Below, one piece after another: positions 26,811 to 35,971 of a DNA stretch of 64,000 nucleotides. Within the stretch, counting starts at the first letter, position 1. Each line of letters begins with the position of its first letter. Source of the stretch: Shinella zoogloeoides (lineage in GTDB: Bacteria; Pseudomonadota; Alphaproteobacteria; Rhizobiales; Rhizobiaceae). The translations under genes were made by a program, and so were the position numbers. The notes under the pieces were generated by a model. That model saw nothing but the letters and a program-made list of their open reading frames with translations, searched no databases and was not told the origin of the DNA. Location of the stretch: assembly GCF_033705735.1 (NCBI RefSeq), contig NZ_CP131130.1, positions 3,359,501-3,423,500 on the forward strand, in the 5' to 3' direction.

Positions 26811-27635
26811 CTACGGCCCTTCTCTGTCAGGGCCCCATTCCAGCCGCTTGTAGTCGAAGCCGTATTTGAGCGTCGGCTTGACGATCTCGAAATAGGGCGA
26901 GAGGTCGAAGTCGCGCGGCGTGTAGAGCGAATGGTGCCGGATGTGCAGGATCTCCTGCCGCGAATAGGGCGAGGTCGCCGCCGCGTGGCCGGGCGCGCGC
27001 GTCACGTCCGGCAGGATCGGGTAGCGGATCGCCTCGAAGGCTTCCGCGATCAGCGTCGAGCAGATCGCCCGCGTCGGATCGCCCGAGCCGAAGGCGATCA
27101 TGCGCCGCCGCCAGCGCACCGGAATGGGCGGTGTCGGCAGGAAATAGCGCAGCATGTCCGTGATGTTCTTCATGTCGTATTTCAGGCCGAGCCGCGAGAT
27201 CATGAAGGCGATCAGCGTATCCCGATCCTCCGGCGTCAGGCCGATAGGGCGGCAGATGCGCGTATTGTAGGTGCGGTATTTGGTGAGCGGCACGGCGACG
27301 CACCCCTCGCCGAGATTGACCTCGACGAGCTGCGGCCGCTCGGTGGCCGGCAGGGCCGCCTGGTCCAGCGTCAGCGGCACCGCGTCGCCCACGAAGAGCG
27401 CGGCATGGGACCAGGTCGACTGCGTGAGATACTTGATCGCCGCCGAGACCTTCTGGTTGCCCTCCACCAGCAGGATATCGCCGGGCCGCAGCGTGCGCGC
27501 CAGCGTCTCGGGATCGGAGGGCGTATAGGGCTCGTAGCCGGAAGTCTGGCTTTGCAGCCGGTCGGCGACCAGGCGGCCGAGACGGTCGAGCAGCGTGTCG
27601 CGGCTTGTGGAAAGCGGCTTCAATGCACCGGTCAC
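26811..27635 (-). CDS. YiiX/YaeF-like permuted papain-fold hydrolase
   Basis: A 274-residue protein of the permuted NlpC/P60 (YiiX/YebB) type. LRPGDILLVEGNQKVS and TQSTWSHAALFVG supply the catalytic His (His77), and RAICSTLIAEAFE supplies the Cys (Cys192); the order His before Cys is the circular permutation typical of these enzymes. Relatives act on lipid amides, peptides or thioesters, and the substrate here is unknown. No clear signal peptide is present, so it may be cytoplasmic. The GTG at 27635 has an AGGGACGAG ribosome site. It is convergent with the OmpA lipoprotein and divergent from mbfA. Confidence 0.8.
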   Translation of the reverse strand: MTGALKPLSTSRDTLLDRLGRLVADRLQSQTSGYEPYTPSDPETLARTLRPGDILLVEGNQKVSAAIKYLTQSTWSHAALFVGDAVPLTLDQAALPATERPQLVEVNLGEGCVAVPLTKYRTYNTRICRPIGLTPEDRDTLIAFMISRLGLKYDMKNITDMLRYFLPTPPIPVRWRRRMIAFGSGDPTRAICSTLIAEAFEAIRYPILPDVTRAPGHAAATSPYSRQEILHIRHHSLYTPRDFDLSPYFEIVKPTLKYGFDYKRLEWGPDREGP

Positions 27636-27697
27636 GTCTCGTCCCTTACAGTCTCTGCGAAGGCCAATCTAGCCTCATGCATCGCACGCTGTCGAGG

Positions 27698-27725
27698 TTG
27701 ACCGGGGCACTCTTTCTCCTATATT
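27698..27725 (+). promoter_or_regulatory. mbfA promoter
   Basis: TTGACC, a 16-bp spacer and TATATT (-10 at 27720-27725). The Irr box overlaps the 3' end of the -10 element, so repressor binding should block polymerase. Confidence 0.7.
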
Positions 27726-27740
27726 TAGAATAGTTCTAAA
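27724..27740. promoter_or_regulatory. Irr-binding iron control element (ICE box)
   Basis: TTTAGAA-TAG-TTCTAAA, a perfect 17-bp palindrome 14 bp upstream of the mbfA start. It matches the iron control element bound by Irr in Bradyrhizobium and Agrobacterium. Placement over the -10 end predicts repression of mbfA when iron is low. Confidence 0.88.
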
Positions 27741-27754
27741 CTGGATGACCGCAG

Positions 27755-28738
27755 ATGTTCTCCCGCCTTCTCAGTTCCGGCAAGCGCAGCCTCGAATCGC
27801 TCAGCGAGCAGGAAATCCTCGCCCTCGCCATCTCCTCCGAGGAGGATGACGGCCGCATCTATCTTGCCTATGCGGATGAGCTGCAGGATGCCTATCCCAA
27901 TTCCGCGCGCATCTTCGAGGAGATGGCGGAGGAGGAGAGCCACCACCGCCAGATGCTGATCGACCGGCATATCGAGCGCTTCGGCGACCGCATTCCGCTG
28001 GTCCGCCGCGAATATGTCCGCGATTTCCCGGAGCGGAAGCCCGACTGGCTGATCCGCAACATGCCGCTCGACAGGATCCGCGAGCAGGCCGAGGCCATGG
28101 AGGAGGCGGCGCACCGCTTCTACCTGACGGCCGCCGCGCGCACGCAGGACGCCCCGACGCGAAAGCTGCTCGGCGATCTGGCGCTCGCGGAGAAGTCGCA
28201 CGAATCGCTCGCCCATCGGCTGGGCGAGGAGCACACGCCGCAGGACGTGCGGGCGGAGGAGGACCAGACGGCGCGGCGGCAATTCGTGCTGACCTATGTG
28301 CAGCCCGGCCTTGCCGGCCTGATGGACGGCTCGGTCTCGACGCTCGCGCCGATCTTCGCCGCCGCCTTCGCCACGCAGGATACCTGGCAGACCTTCCTCG
28401 TCGGCCTCTCGGCCTCCGTCGGTGCGGGCATCTCCATGGGCTTCACGGAAGCCGCCCATGACGACGGCAAGCTCTCCGGCCGCGGCTCGCCGGTGAGGCG
28501 CGGCCTTGCTTCGGGCATCATGACGGCGCTCGGCGGCCTCGGCCACGCGCTGCCCTATCTCATCCCGAATTTCATGCTGGCGACCACCATCGCCGTCTTC
28601 GTCGTCTTCATCGAGCTCTGGGCCATCGCCTTCATCCAGAACCGCTACATGGAAACGCCGTTCTTCCGCGCCGTGCTGCAGGTCGTGCTCGGCGGCAGCC
28701 TCGTGCTGGCGGCGGGGGTGCTGATCGGCAACGCGTGA
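27755..28738 (+). CDS. mbfA: Membrane-bound ferritin-like iron exporter MbfA
   Basis: A 327-residue fusion of an N-terminal ferritin-like/rubrerythrin domain (about 15-165) with a C-terminal VIT1-type membrane domain (about 185-327). The di-iron ligands lie in SSEEDDGRIYLAYADE, FEEMAEEESHHRQML, EEAAHRFYLTAA and LALAEKSHESLAHRL; the membrane part has GLMDGSVSTLAPIFAAAFAT and SAGISMGFTEAAHDD-like features of vacuolar iron transporters. In Bradyrhizobium and Agrobacterium MbfA exports iron and protects against iron and peroxide stress under Irr control; a perfect ICE box immediately upstream supports the same here. Confidence 0.95.
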   Translation: MFSRLLSSGKRSLESLSEQEILALAISSEEDDGRIYLAYADELQDAYPNSARIFEEMAEEESHHRQMLIDRHIERFGDRIPLVRREYVRDFPERKPDWLIRNMPLDRIREQAEAMEEAAHRFYLTAAARTQDAPTRKLLGDLALAEKSHESLAHRLGEEHTPQDVRAEEDQTARRQFVLTYVQPGLAGLMDGSVSTLAPIFAAAFATQDTWQTFLVGLSASVGAGISMGFTEAAHDDGKLSGRGSPVRRGLASGIMTALGGLGHALPYLIPNFMLATTIAVFVVFIELWAIAFIQNRYMETPFFRAVLQVVLGGSLVLAAGVLIGNA

Positions 28739-28750
28739 GGGTTGGGGCGT

Positions 28751-28909
28751 GGCGATGGCCCCTCATCCCGCTGTCGCGACCTTCTCCCCGCAGGCGGGGA
28801 GAAGGAGGCTGTGGCGAGCCTTGCCTCAATGAAAGGAAGCGGTGCGGCAACGTCCCTTCTCCCCGCTTGCGGGGAGAAGGTGCCGGCAGGCGGATGAGGG
28901 GCTATCGCC
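28751..28909. repeat. RIME-like mosaic palindromic element
   Basis: A 159-bp element with 18-bp terminal inverted repeats (one mismatch; GGCGATGGCCCCTCATCC on the left) enclosing two 26-bp hairpins at 28780-28805 and 28855-28880. Both hairpins have the same perfect 12-bp arm CCTTCTCCCCGC. The architecture matches Rhizobium intergenic mosaic elements. It fills the space between the convergent mbfA and pheT genes and probably forms a strong bidirectional 3' structure. Confidence 0.8.
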
Positions 28910-28920
28910 CCTCGCCAATT

Positions 28921-31347
28921 TTACGCCCGCAGCGTGCCGCCGGTGGTCTTCACCACATTGCCGACGATCTTGGCCGTCACGGCCTCGAAGTCCTCGTCGG
29001 TCAGCGTCTTGTCGGTCGGCTGGAAGACGACCTCGATGGCGATGGACTTCTTGCCCTCGCCGACCGATGCGCCCTCGAATACGTCGAAGACGTTGACGGC
29101 CGCGATCAGCTTGCGGTCGGCGCCGGTGGCCGCGCGCACGATGGCGGCGGCTTCCACCGTCTTGTCGACCACGAAGGCGAAGTCGCGCTTCACCGCCTGG
29201 AAGGGCGAGAGGTCGAGCGCCGGCTTGGTGCGGGTCGCCTTCTTCTTCGGTTCCGGCATGGCGTCGACGAAGATCTCGAAGCCGCAGAGCGCGCCGGATA
29301 CGTCGAGCGCGCCGAGCGCCTTCGGGTGGAACTCGCCGAAATAGCCGAGAACGATCTTCGGACCCATCTTGATCGTGCCGGAGCGGCCCGGATGGTACCA
29401 GGAGGGCGCACCCGGTTCGATCTGCACATTGCCCATCGGCAGGCCGCAGGCCTCGATCACGGCGAGCGCATCGGCCTTGGCGTCATAGACGTCGACCGGC
29501 TTGCCGCCGCCCTTGGCCGCGTTCGACCAGAGACGGCCGGAACCCGAAAGCGAGGCCGTGCCGCGGCGAACGCCGCCGGCAACGCGGCGCTGTCCCTCGG
29601 GGCGGTCGTTCTCATAGGTGCCGGAGACTTCGAAGATTGCCACGTCCCCATAGCCCTTGTCGGCATTGCGCTGGGCGGCCGCCAGGAGGCCCGGCAGCAG
29701 CGAGGGGCGCATGTCGGACATGTCTGCCGCGATCGGGTTCGACAGCGCCAGCGAGGCCGCGCCGCCGCCGAAGAGCTCGGCATGCGCCTTCGGGATGAAG
29801 GACCAGGTGACGGCTTCCATCATGCCGCGCGAGGCGAGCGCACGCCGGGCCAGCCGCGAGCGGATCTGCAGCGTGGTCAGGATGCGGCCGTTGACCGAGC
29901 CGTGGCTTTCTAGCGGCGCCGGCTTGATATTGTCGACGCCGTGGATGCGCATGACCTCTTCCACGAGGTCCGCCTTGCCGTCCACATCGGGACGCCAGGA
30001 GGGAACCGCGACGGAGACGCGCTCGCCCGAACCCGTGACGGTGAAGCCAAGGCGGGTCAGGATGTTCGTGCTCTCGGCTTCGGAGACATCGACGCCCGTC
30101 AGGCGGCGGACTTCCGAGAACGGGAAATCGACGACCTTTGCGGTAAAGCCCTTGTAGCCGACGACGTCGGTCTTGGCCGGCGTGCCACCGCAAAGCTCCA
30201 GCACCAGTTCCGTGGCGCGCTCAAGGCCCGCAACCATGTATTCCGGGTCCACGCCACGCTCGAAGCGATAGCGCGCATCGGTGATGATGCCGTGCGAGCG
30301 GCCGGTCTTGGCGACGTTCATCGGATCCCAGAGCGCCGATTCGATCAGCACATCGACGGTGTTCTCGTCGCAGCCCGAATGTTCGCCGCCCATGATGCCG
30401 CCGATGGATTCGACGCCGTTATCGTCTGAAATGACGACATTGGCAGGGTTGAGCGTATATTCGCGCGTATCGAGCGCCAGCACCTTCTCGCCCTCGGCCG
30501 CGCGGCGCACGACGAGATTGCCCTTCACCTTGGCCGCGTCGAAGACGTGCAGCGGACGGCCCTGGTCGAAGGTCATGTAGTTGGTGATGTCGACGAGCGC
30601 GTTGATCGGGCGAAGGCCGATGGCCAGAAGCCGCTGCTGCATCCAGCGCGGGCTCGGGCCGTTCTTGACGCCGCGCACGAGGCGGAGCGCAAAGCCCGGG
30701 CACAGATGATCGTCGTCGCCAAGCTCCAGCTTCACCTTGACCGGCGTCTCGCCTTCCACCGTGAAGGACGGGGCCTTCGGGGTCTTCAGCGTGCCGAGGC
30801 CGGAGGCCGCGAGGTCGCGGGCAATGCCGTAGATGCTCGTGCAGTCCGGACGGTTCGGCGTCAGGTTGATCTCGATGACCGGGTCGTCGATGCCGGCATA
30901 GGCCGCATAGCTCGTGCCGACCGGCGCATCGGCCGGAAGGTCGATGATGCCGTCATGGTTGTCGGAGATCTCGAGTTCCTTCTCCGAGCACATCATGCCG
31001 CGGCTCTCGACGCCGCGGATCGTGCCGATGGCGAGCGTCACATCGATGCCGGGCACGTAGGTGCCGGGTGCGGCAAACGCGCCGACAAGGCCGGCGCGCG
31101 CATTCGGGGCGCCGCAGACGACCTGGATCGGGTCGCCCTTGCCGGTATCGACCATCAGCACGCGCAGCTTGTCGGCGTTCGGATGCTGCTCGGCGGAAAC
31201 CACCTTGGCGATGACGAAGGGCTTGAAGGCCGCCTTGTCGTCGACCTCTTCCACTTCAAGGCCGATCGCCGTCAGCTTCGCGCAGATTTCCTCCAGCGAG
31301 GCGTCGGTGTCGAGGTGATCCTTCAGCCAGGAGAGCGTGAATTTCAT
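28921..31347 (-). CDS. pheT: Phenylalanyl-tRNA synthetase beta subunit
   Basis: Beta chain of the alpha2-beta2 enzyme that charges tRNA-Phe, 808 residues. The N-terminal [21 protein letters not shown], the EMAP/OB tRNA-binding region (about 40-150; [15 protein letters not shown]), B3/B4 editing domain, B5 domain and the C-terminal ferredoxin-like anticodon domain ([16 protein letters not shown] to the end) are all present. Length is normal. It follows pheS by 22 bp on the same strand and forms the end of the infC-rpmI-rplT-(kinase-like)-pheS-pheT cluster. A RIME-like palindrome lies just past its stop. Confidence 0.97.
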   Translation of the reverse strand: MKFTLSWLKDHLDTDASLEEICAKLTAIGLEVEEVDDKAAFKPFVIAKVVSAEQHPNADKLRVLMVDTGKGDPIQVVCGAPNARAGLVGAFAAPGTYVPGIDVTLAIGTIRGVESRGMMCSEKELEISDNHDGIIDLPADAPVGTSYAAYAGIDDPVIEINLTPNRPDCTSIYGIARDLAASGLGTLKTPKAPSFTVEGETPVKVKLELGDDDHLCPGFALRLVRGVKNGPSPRWMQQRLLAIGLRPINALVDITNYMTFDQGRPLHVFDAAKVKGNLVVRRAAEGEKVLALDTREYTLNPANVVISDDNGVESIGGIMGGEHSGCDENTVDVLIESALWDPMNVAKTGRSHGIITDARYRFERGVDPEYMVAGLERATELVLELCGGTPAKTDVVGYKGFTAKVVDFPFSEVRRLTGVDVSEAESTNILTRLGFTVTGSGERVSVAVPSWRPDVDGKADLVEEVMRIHGVDNIKPAPLESHGSVNGRILTTLQIRSRLARRALASRGMMEAVTWSFIPKAHAELFGGGAASLALSNPIAADMSDMRPSLLPGLLAAAQRNADKGYGDVAIFEVSGTYENDRPEGQRRVAGGVRRGTASLSGSGRLWSNAAKGGGKPVDVYDAKADALAVIEACGLPMGNVQIEPGAPSWYHPGRSGTIKMGPKIVLGYFGEFHPKALGALDVSGALCGFEIFVDAMPEPKKKATRTKPALDLSPFQAVKRDFAFVVDKTVEAAAIVRAATGADRKLIAAVNVFDVFEGASVGEGKKSIAIEVVFQPTDKTLTDEDFEAVTAKIVGNVVKTTGGTLRA

Positions 31348-31369
31348 TGTCTTTCTCCTTGGATGCCGG

Positions 31370-32455
31370 TTACGCGCTGAGGCCGCCGAACAGGGTCGGC
31401 ATGTCGAGCGGGCGGAAGCCGTAGTGGCTCAGCCAGCGGACGTCGGCGTTGAAGAAGTCGCGCAGGTCCGGCATGCCGTATTTCAGCATGGCGATGCGGT
31501 CGAGGCCCATGCCCCAGGCAAAGCCCTGGTATTCGTCCGGGTCGAGGCCGCCGGCGCGCAGCACGTTCGGGTGGACCATGCCGCAGCCGAGGATTTCCAT
31601 CCAGTCCGTGCCTTCGCCGAACTTGACGATCGGGCCCGACGAGCGGTCGCACTGGATGTCGACCTCGAAGGACGGCTCGGTGAAGGGGAAGAAGGACGGG
31701 CGGAAGCGCATGGTGACGCTGTCGACCTCGAAGAAGGCCTTGCAGAACTCTTCCAGCACCCAGCGCATGTTCGCGACATTCGCGGTCTTGTCGACCACGA
31801 GGCCTTCCACCTGGTGGAACATCGGCGAATGGGTCGCGTCGCTGTCCTGCCGGTAGGTCTTGCCGGGGATGATGATGCGGATCGGCGGGCTCGAGGCTTC
31901 CATGGTGCGCACCTGCACGGGCGAGGTGTGCGTGCGCAGCACCTTGCGCTCGCCGTTCTCGTCCGCCGGGAAGAAGAACGTGTCGTGCATCTCGCGGGCC
32001 GGATGACCCTCGGGGAAGTTCAGCGCCGTGAAGTTGTAGTAGTCCGTCTCGACGTCTGGGCCTTCGGCAATCGAGAAGCCCATGTCGCCGAAGATCGCGG
32101 TGATCTCGTCGACGATCTGGCTGATCGGATGGATGCGGCCGCGCTCGGCGGGCGAGGAGCGGACCGGCAGGCTGACATCGACCGTCTCGGCCGCAAGGCG
32201 GGCCTCGATGGCGGCGTCGCGCAGCGCGCTCTTGCGCTCGCCGATCGCGTCGGTCACGCGTGTCTTCATGGCGTTGATCGCCGCGCCGCGCGTCTGGCGC
32301 TCTTCCGGCGACATGGTGCCGAGCGTCTTCAGGAGTTCCGAGACGGAGCCCTTCTTGCCGAGCGCACCCACGCGCACGGCTTCGATCGCCGCCTCGTCGG
32401 AGGCCGCGGCAATGTCGGAAAGGAGCTGCTGTTCCAGTGTGTCGAGTTCAGTCAT
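31370..32455 (-). CDS. pheS: Phenylalanyl-tRNA synthetase alpha subunit
   Basis: Catalytic alpha chain of PheRS, 361 residues. The N-terminal coiled coil (about 1-95) has [21 protein letters not shown]; class II motif 1 is [10 protein letters not shown], motif 2 includes SPVQVRTM and [21 protein letters not shown], and motif 3 is [17 protein letters not shown] near the C-terminus. The ATG at 32455 is chosen by homology of [10 protein letters not shown] to family starts. Its first codons overlap the stop of the upstream kinase-like gene by 8 bp, so translation is probably coupled to it. Confidence 0.97.
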   Translation of the reverse strand: MTELDTLEQQLLSDIAAASDEAAIEAVRVGALGKKGSVSELLKTLGTMSPEERQTRGAAINAMKTRVTDAIGERKSALRDAAIEARLAAETVDVSLPVRSSPAERGRIHPISQIVDEITAIFGDMGFSIAEGPDVETDYYNFTALNFPEGHPAREMHDTFFFPADENGERKVLRTHTSPVQVRTMEASSPPIRIIIPGKTYRQDSDATHSPMFHQVEGLVVDKTANVANMRWVLEEFCKAFFEVDSVTMRFRPSFFPFTEPSFEVDIQCDRSSGPIVKFGEGTDWMEILGCGMVHPNVLRAGGLDPDEYQGFAWGMGLDRIAMLKYGMPDLRDFFNADVRWLSHYGFRPLDMPTLFGGLSA

Positions 32456-33311
32456 CTTTACCTGCTTTGCTTGCGTCGGCCGGGCGGGGAGAGAGAAGAA
32501 CCCCCTGGAGATAGCGGGTTGCGGCGAGGAAGCGTCGCAGATCACTACTCATGTGCACGCGCCCGATCAATCGGGGGAGCCATAAAAACTTGCAGAGGAA
32601 CCGGAGCATCGTCTTGAGTTCCGTCTCGGCGGCGGAAGGTGCTGTGGCGCGCCAGGCCGCATAGGCCTTTTCGGCGGTTTCCGTGCCGAAGGCCGCGCGG
32701 TCGACGAGCTGGAGGAAGAGCAGCCAGAGGTCGCGCGCCTGGGCCGTCGCCAGCGGCATGGCGGCCTCCGGCTCCTCCTCGAAATCCATGAAGCCGATGC
32801 GGTTCCCGGCAAGGAAGAAGTCGCGCGGATGCGGCCTTCCGTGGCAGAGGCCCTTGCCATGGAGAGCACCGAGCTCGGCGGCGCAGGCGACAAGCAGGTC
32901 GTCATGGGCGGCGGGCTCGGCCTTGCGCAGCGCCGAGAGGCGGGCCGTCACGGTCGGCGCGACGTCGGAAAGCACGAGCGCGCTGCCGGAGGAATAGAGC
33001 ACCCTTGGCACGGGCACGTCCTTTCCGGCGAAGGTCTCGATGCGGCGAACCTCGCGGTCGATCATGCCCTTGCTGTCGAGGTAGGGCGAGGGGCGTAGGA
33101 ACGGCTGGCGAAGGAGCGCGGCGAGCGCCCCCTGCGCCTTCGTCCAGACCGGCGGGCGTTCCGTGCCGTAGCGCTTGATCCAGACGGCGCCGAAGGACAT
33201 CTCCACACGCTCGACACGGCGCGCGCCGCGGGCAAGGGTCACGAGAAGCGTCTCGATATCCTTGGCGGTCGCATCCGGGATCGTGTCGAGCTGGGTCGGC
33301 TTGCCGTCCAT
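32448..33311 (-). CDS. Atypical protein/small-molecule kinase-like protein
   Basis: A 287-residue cytoplasmic protein resembling the ABC1/RIO/InaA branch of the kinase fold. Where kinases have HGDLxxxN it reads [12 protein letters not shown] (156-167), and the DFG-like metal site is FMDFEEEP (Asp176). Arg replaces the catalytic Asp and Asp replaces the metal-binding Asn, so it may be a pseudokinase or use different chemistry. The ATG at 33311 has a GGAAGG site. It is inserted between rplT (after that gene's terminator) and pheS, whose start it overlaps by 8 bp. The substrate is unknown. Confidence 0.7.
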   Translation of the reverse strand: MDGKPTQLDTIPDATAKDIETLLVTLARGARRVERVEMSFGAVWIKRYGTERPPVWTKAQGALAALLRQPFLRPSPYLDSKGMIDREVRRIETFAGKDVPVPRVLYSSGSALVLSDVAPTVTARLSALRKAEPAAHDDLLVACAAELGALHGKGLCHGRPHPRDFFLAGNRIGFMDFEEEPEAAMPLATAQARDLWLLFLQLVDRAAFGTETAEKAYAAWRATAPSAAETELKTMLRFLCKFLWLPRLIGRVHMSSDLRRFLAATRYLQGVLLSPRPADASKAGKDD

Positions 33312-33331
33312 GGTTCCTTCCGAAATCAAAC

Positions 33332-33363
33332 AAAAACCCGCACCGGTTCCCCGGCGCGGGTTT
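33332..33363 (-). terminator. Intrinsic terminator after rplT
   Basis: AAACCCGC / GCGGGTTT arms with an additional CCGG/CCGG inner pairing, followed on the minus strand by a TTTTTGTTTG run. It ends the rpmI-rplT unit, so the kinase-like gene and pheST need their own promoter or readthrough. Confidence 0.85.
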
Positions 33364-33396
33364 CACAACGAAGCGAAGATTTGTTGTGAGCGCCGG

Positions 33397-33801
33397 TTAG
33401 TTGACGGCGGTCTCAAACTCGTTCTTCGTGCCGGCGTCCTTGAGGTATTCCAGAGCCTTCTTGGCGGCTGCGACGAGCGCGCCGAAAGCTGCGGTCTCAT
33501 GGATCGCCATGTCCGAAAGCACCTTGCGGTCAACTTCGATGCCAGCCTTGTTCAGGCCGTCGATGAAGCGGCCGTAGGTCAGGCCGTGCTCGCGGACGGC
33601 AGCGTTGATGCGCTGGATCCAGAGAGCGCGGAAGTTGCGCTTGTTGACCTTGCGGTCGCGGTAGGCGAACTGCTTGGAACGATCAACCGCAGCCTTGGCG
33701 GCGCGGATGGTGTTCTTGCGGCGGCCGTAGAAACCCTTGGCTGCCTTCAGCGTCTTCTTGTGCTTGGCGTGGGAAGTAACGCCGCGTTTTACACGTGCCA
33801 T
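33397..33801 (-). CDS. rplT: 50S ribosomal protein L20
   Basis: Assembly protein of the large ribosomal subunit and, in many bacteria, translational repressor of its own operon; 134 residues. The basic N-terminal tail [19 protein letters not shown], the helical [21 protein letters not shown] and the C-terminal globular part [24 protein letters not shown] are canonical. The C-terminal extension past residue 118 is typical of alphaproteobacteria. It follows rpmI by 38 bp and is followed by a strong terminator. Confidence 0.98.
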   Translation of the reverse strand: MARVKRGVTSHAKHKKTLKAAKGFYGRRKNTIRAAKAAVDRSKQFAYRDRKVNKRNFRALWIQRINAAVREHGLTYGRFIDGLNKAGIEVDRKVLSDMAIHETAAFGALVAAAKKALEYLKDAGTKNEFETAVN

Positions 33802-33839
33802 GTCATGATCTCCTTAACGTATCAAATGCGCGATGAGTC

Positions 33840-34043
33840 TCAGAGACCGTTCGGCAGGTAGTTCTTGATGACCTTCTTGCCATCGGGCTCGGCCAGCACC
33901 ATGGTGCCGCGGGCGTCGCGAATGAACTTGTTGGTACGCTTGATCATGCCGTGGCGCTTGCCGGCAGCGGCAGCGACGACCTTGCCGGTCGCGGTGATCT
34001 TGAACCGCTTCTTGGCAGACGACTTCGTCTTCATCTTGGGCAT
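33840..34043 (-). CDS. rpmI: 50S ribosomal protein L35
   Basis: Small basic protein of the large ribosomal subunit, 67 residues, beginning [17 protein letters not shown] with the conserved GKRHGMIKR region and the C-terminal KNYLPNGL. It lies between infC and rplT in the conserved bacterial order. A hairpin terminator follows infC, so rpmI-rplT may have its own promoter in the 226-bp gap 34044-34269. Confidence 0.98.
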   Translation of the reverse strand: MPKMKTKSSAKKRFKITATGKVVAAAAGKRHGMIKRTNKFIRDARGTMVLAEPDGKKVIKNYLPNGL

Positions 34044-34212
34044 TTTGCTACTCCATTCTTCTTGAATTCGAGAGGCACTGACGAAGGCGCCCCTCCAGCG
34101 TAAAGAACGGCCACGGCATGCCCTGCCGGACCGTTCGGACGGCGGCTTGTAACCGATGTCCCCGAAAAGCGCAACCGGATTCCTCGGAAAGCGTGGATTC
34201 CGGCCGAAATGG

Positions 34213-34235
34213 AAAAGCCGCCCCGGAGGGCGGCT
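34213..34235 (-). terminator. Hairpin terminator/attenuator between infC and rpmI
   Basis: AGCCGCC / GGCGGCT arms with a 6-nt loop; the minus strand continues TTTTCC. It could end the infC message or attenuate readthrough into rpmI-rplT, a point where L20 feedback control operates in other bacteria. Confidence 0.65.
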
Positions 34236-34269
34236 CGATCCGTTCAGCGCGTGGCGCCGGCGACGGGGC

Positions 34270-34806
34270 TCACTTGGGAGCGAGCACCATCATCATCTGG
34301 CGGCCTTCGAGCTTCGGCTCGGCTTCGACCTTGGCGATGGTCAGGGTGTCTTCCTTGACCTGCAGGAGAAGCTTCATGCCGAGTTCCTGGTGAGCCATCT
34401 CGCGGCCACGGAACTTCAGCGTCACCTTGACCTTGTCGCCTTCCTCGAAGAAGCGGTTCATGGCCTTCATCTTCACGTCATAGTCATGCGTGTCGATGTT
34501 CGGGCGCATCTTGATTTCCTTGATCTCGACGATCTTCTGCTTCTTGCGCGCTTCGGCCGCCTTCTTCTGGTTGGCGTATTTCAGCTTGCCAAGGTCAAGG
34601 ATCTTGCAGACAGGCGGTTCGGAGTTCGGTGCGATCTCCACGAGATCGAGGCCGGCTTCTTCGGCCATGCGAAGTGCCTGATCTGTCGGAACGGTGCCGT
34701 GGTTGTTGCCTTCGGCATCGATGAGCTGGACGCGGGGAATCCGGATTTCCCTGTTGGAACGCGGGCCGTCTTTGACGGGTGCTTCCGCTTTGAAAGGTCT
34801 GCGAAT
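34270..34806 (-). CDS. infC: Translation initiation factor IF-3, with ATT start codon
   Basis: Binds the 30S subunit and checks start-codon and initiator-tRNA pairing; 178 residues. The N-terminal domain has [19 protein letters not shown] and [20 protein letters not shown]; the C-terminal domain has [17 protein letters not shown] and [18 protein letters not shown]. No ATG, GTG or TTG is available at the correct N-terminus; the frame starts at ATT (34806-34804), 9 nt after a GAGGAG ribosome site, giving [11 protein letters not shown]. An AUU start in infC is a conserved device by which IF-3 represses its own translation. Starting at the internal ATG 34668 would remove 46 conserved residues. 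Confidence 0.95.
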   Translation of the reverse strand: MRRPFKAEAPVKDGPRSNREIRIPRVQLIDAEGNNHGTVPTDQALRMAEEAGLDLVEIAPNSEPPVCKILDLGKLKYANQKKAAEARKKQKIVEIKEIKMRPNIDTHDYDVKMKAMNRFFEEGDKVKVTLKFRGREMAHQELGMKLLLQVKEDTLTIAKVEAEPKLEGRQMMMVLAPK

Positions 34807-35040
34807 GGTCGTGGTCTCCTCGACTGTTTCGACGGGTATGAATCTGTGCGACGATCGGGCCGTTTCGCCCGAAATGCGGCGTTTGTCGGCAATGTGTTGA
34901 TCGCGCTTGGGAAGTCAATAGCATGCCGCGCGGAAAAAATCACCACCTGTCCTTGCGAGGACGAATCTGGTCTAGCTCTCGACAAAAGACCTGGTGGCGA
35001 GCGGTTTTCCGCGATCGGGCAGCATGAAAAGGAGATAGGT

Positions 35041-35859
35041 ATGACGATGGCGAACGGCAATGGCGCGGCGGCGGATTTCATCACGGTCGGCGAGAGGGAT
35101 GACGCGCGGCGCATCGCCGTCGCGCTCCAGTCGCCGGCATCCGGCAACACGCTTGCCCATTTCGTCTGGCTCGGCGGCTACCGCTCCGACATGTCCGGCA
35201 CCAAGGCGGTGGAGCTTGCCGCGCTCGCCGTCCGCCTCGGCACCGGCTGCGTGCGCTTCGACTATTCCGGCCACGGCGCCTCGGGCGGGGCCTTCACCGA
35301 CGGCACGATCTCGCGCTGGCTGGAAGAGTCGCTCGCCGTCATCGACCATGCCGCCAAAACCCTCGGTTCGCGCCGCCTGGTTCTCGTCGGCTCCTCCATG
35401 GGCGGCTGGATCGCGCTGCGCGCCGTCGCCGAGCTTGCTGCGCGCAGGGATATCGAGGTCGCAGGTCTCGTCCTCATCGCCCCGGCGCCGGACTTCACCT
35501 CGGAACTCATCGAGCCGAACCTGACGGAGGCCGAGCGCACGGCCCTTGCCGAGTGTGGTCAGTTCGAGGAGCCGACGCCCTACGGTCCCGACCCGAACAT
35601 CTATACGCTGAAGCTCATCGAGGACGGGCGAAAGAACCGCGTGCTCGACGGCGTCATCGAGACGGGCTGCCCCGTGCATATCCTGCAGGGCATGGCCGAC
35701 CCGGACGTGCCTCATGCCCATGCCGTGCGCCTGATGGAGCATCTTTCCGGCGACGACGTGGTGCTGACGATGATCCGCGACGGCGACCACCGTCTGTCGC
35801 GCCCGCAGGATATCGCCAAGATCCTCGACGCCGCGGAAGTCCTCGCCCGCGGCGACTGA
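35041..35859 (+). CDS. Alpha/beta hydrolase (serine hydrolase)
   Basis: A 272-residue alpha/beta-hydrolase. The nucleophile elbow GSSMGGW (Ser around 117-118), the oxyanion region FVWLGGYRSDMSGTKA with an early GG, RFDYSGHGASGG, the acid in GMADPDVPHAHA and the catalytic His in IRDGDHRLSRP form the expected triad order. It is similar to human abhydrolase ABHD10-like and bacterial carboxylesterase/acyl-thioesterase proteins; the substrate is unknown. The ATG at 35041 has an AAAAGGAG ribosome site. It is divergent from infC across about 234 bp and is probably monocistronic. Confidence 0.86.
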   Translation: MTMANGNGAAADFITVGERDDARRIAVALQSPASGNTLAHFVWLGGYRSDMSGTKAVELAALAVRLGTGCVRFDYSGHGASGGAFTDGTISRWLEESLAVIDHAAKTLGSRRLVLVGSSMGGWIALRAVAELAARRDIEVAGLVLIAPAPDFTSELIEPNLTEAERTALAECGQFEEPTPYGPDPNIYTLKLIEDGRKNRVLDGVIETGCPVHILQGMADPDVPHAHAVRLMEHLSGDDVVLTMIRDGDHRLSRPQDIAKILDAAEVLARGD

Positions 35860-35971
35860 GGGCGAGCATCGGCGATGCGCATTTTAACCATAATACAGCA
35901 TCGCCAATTCTGATGATTGACGAGATGGCCCTCTCACCGTTAACTCTTTGTTAACGATTAGGGGACGTTTC

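Noticed and set aside
28780..28880. Two repeated hairpins resembling a short CRISPR array
   Set aside because: The repeat units are self-complementary palindromes inside an element with terminal inverted repeats; only two units, no cas genes, no spacer regularity.
35860..35971. Riboswitch or leader RNA upstream of the BTLCP gene
   Set aside because: The short AT-rich stretch shows no recognisable aptamer or attenuator pairing; also none was seen upstream of pheS, yejA or pyrC.
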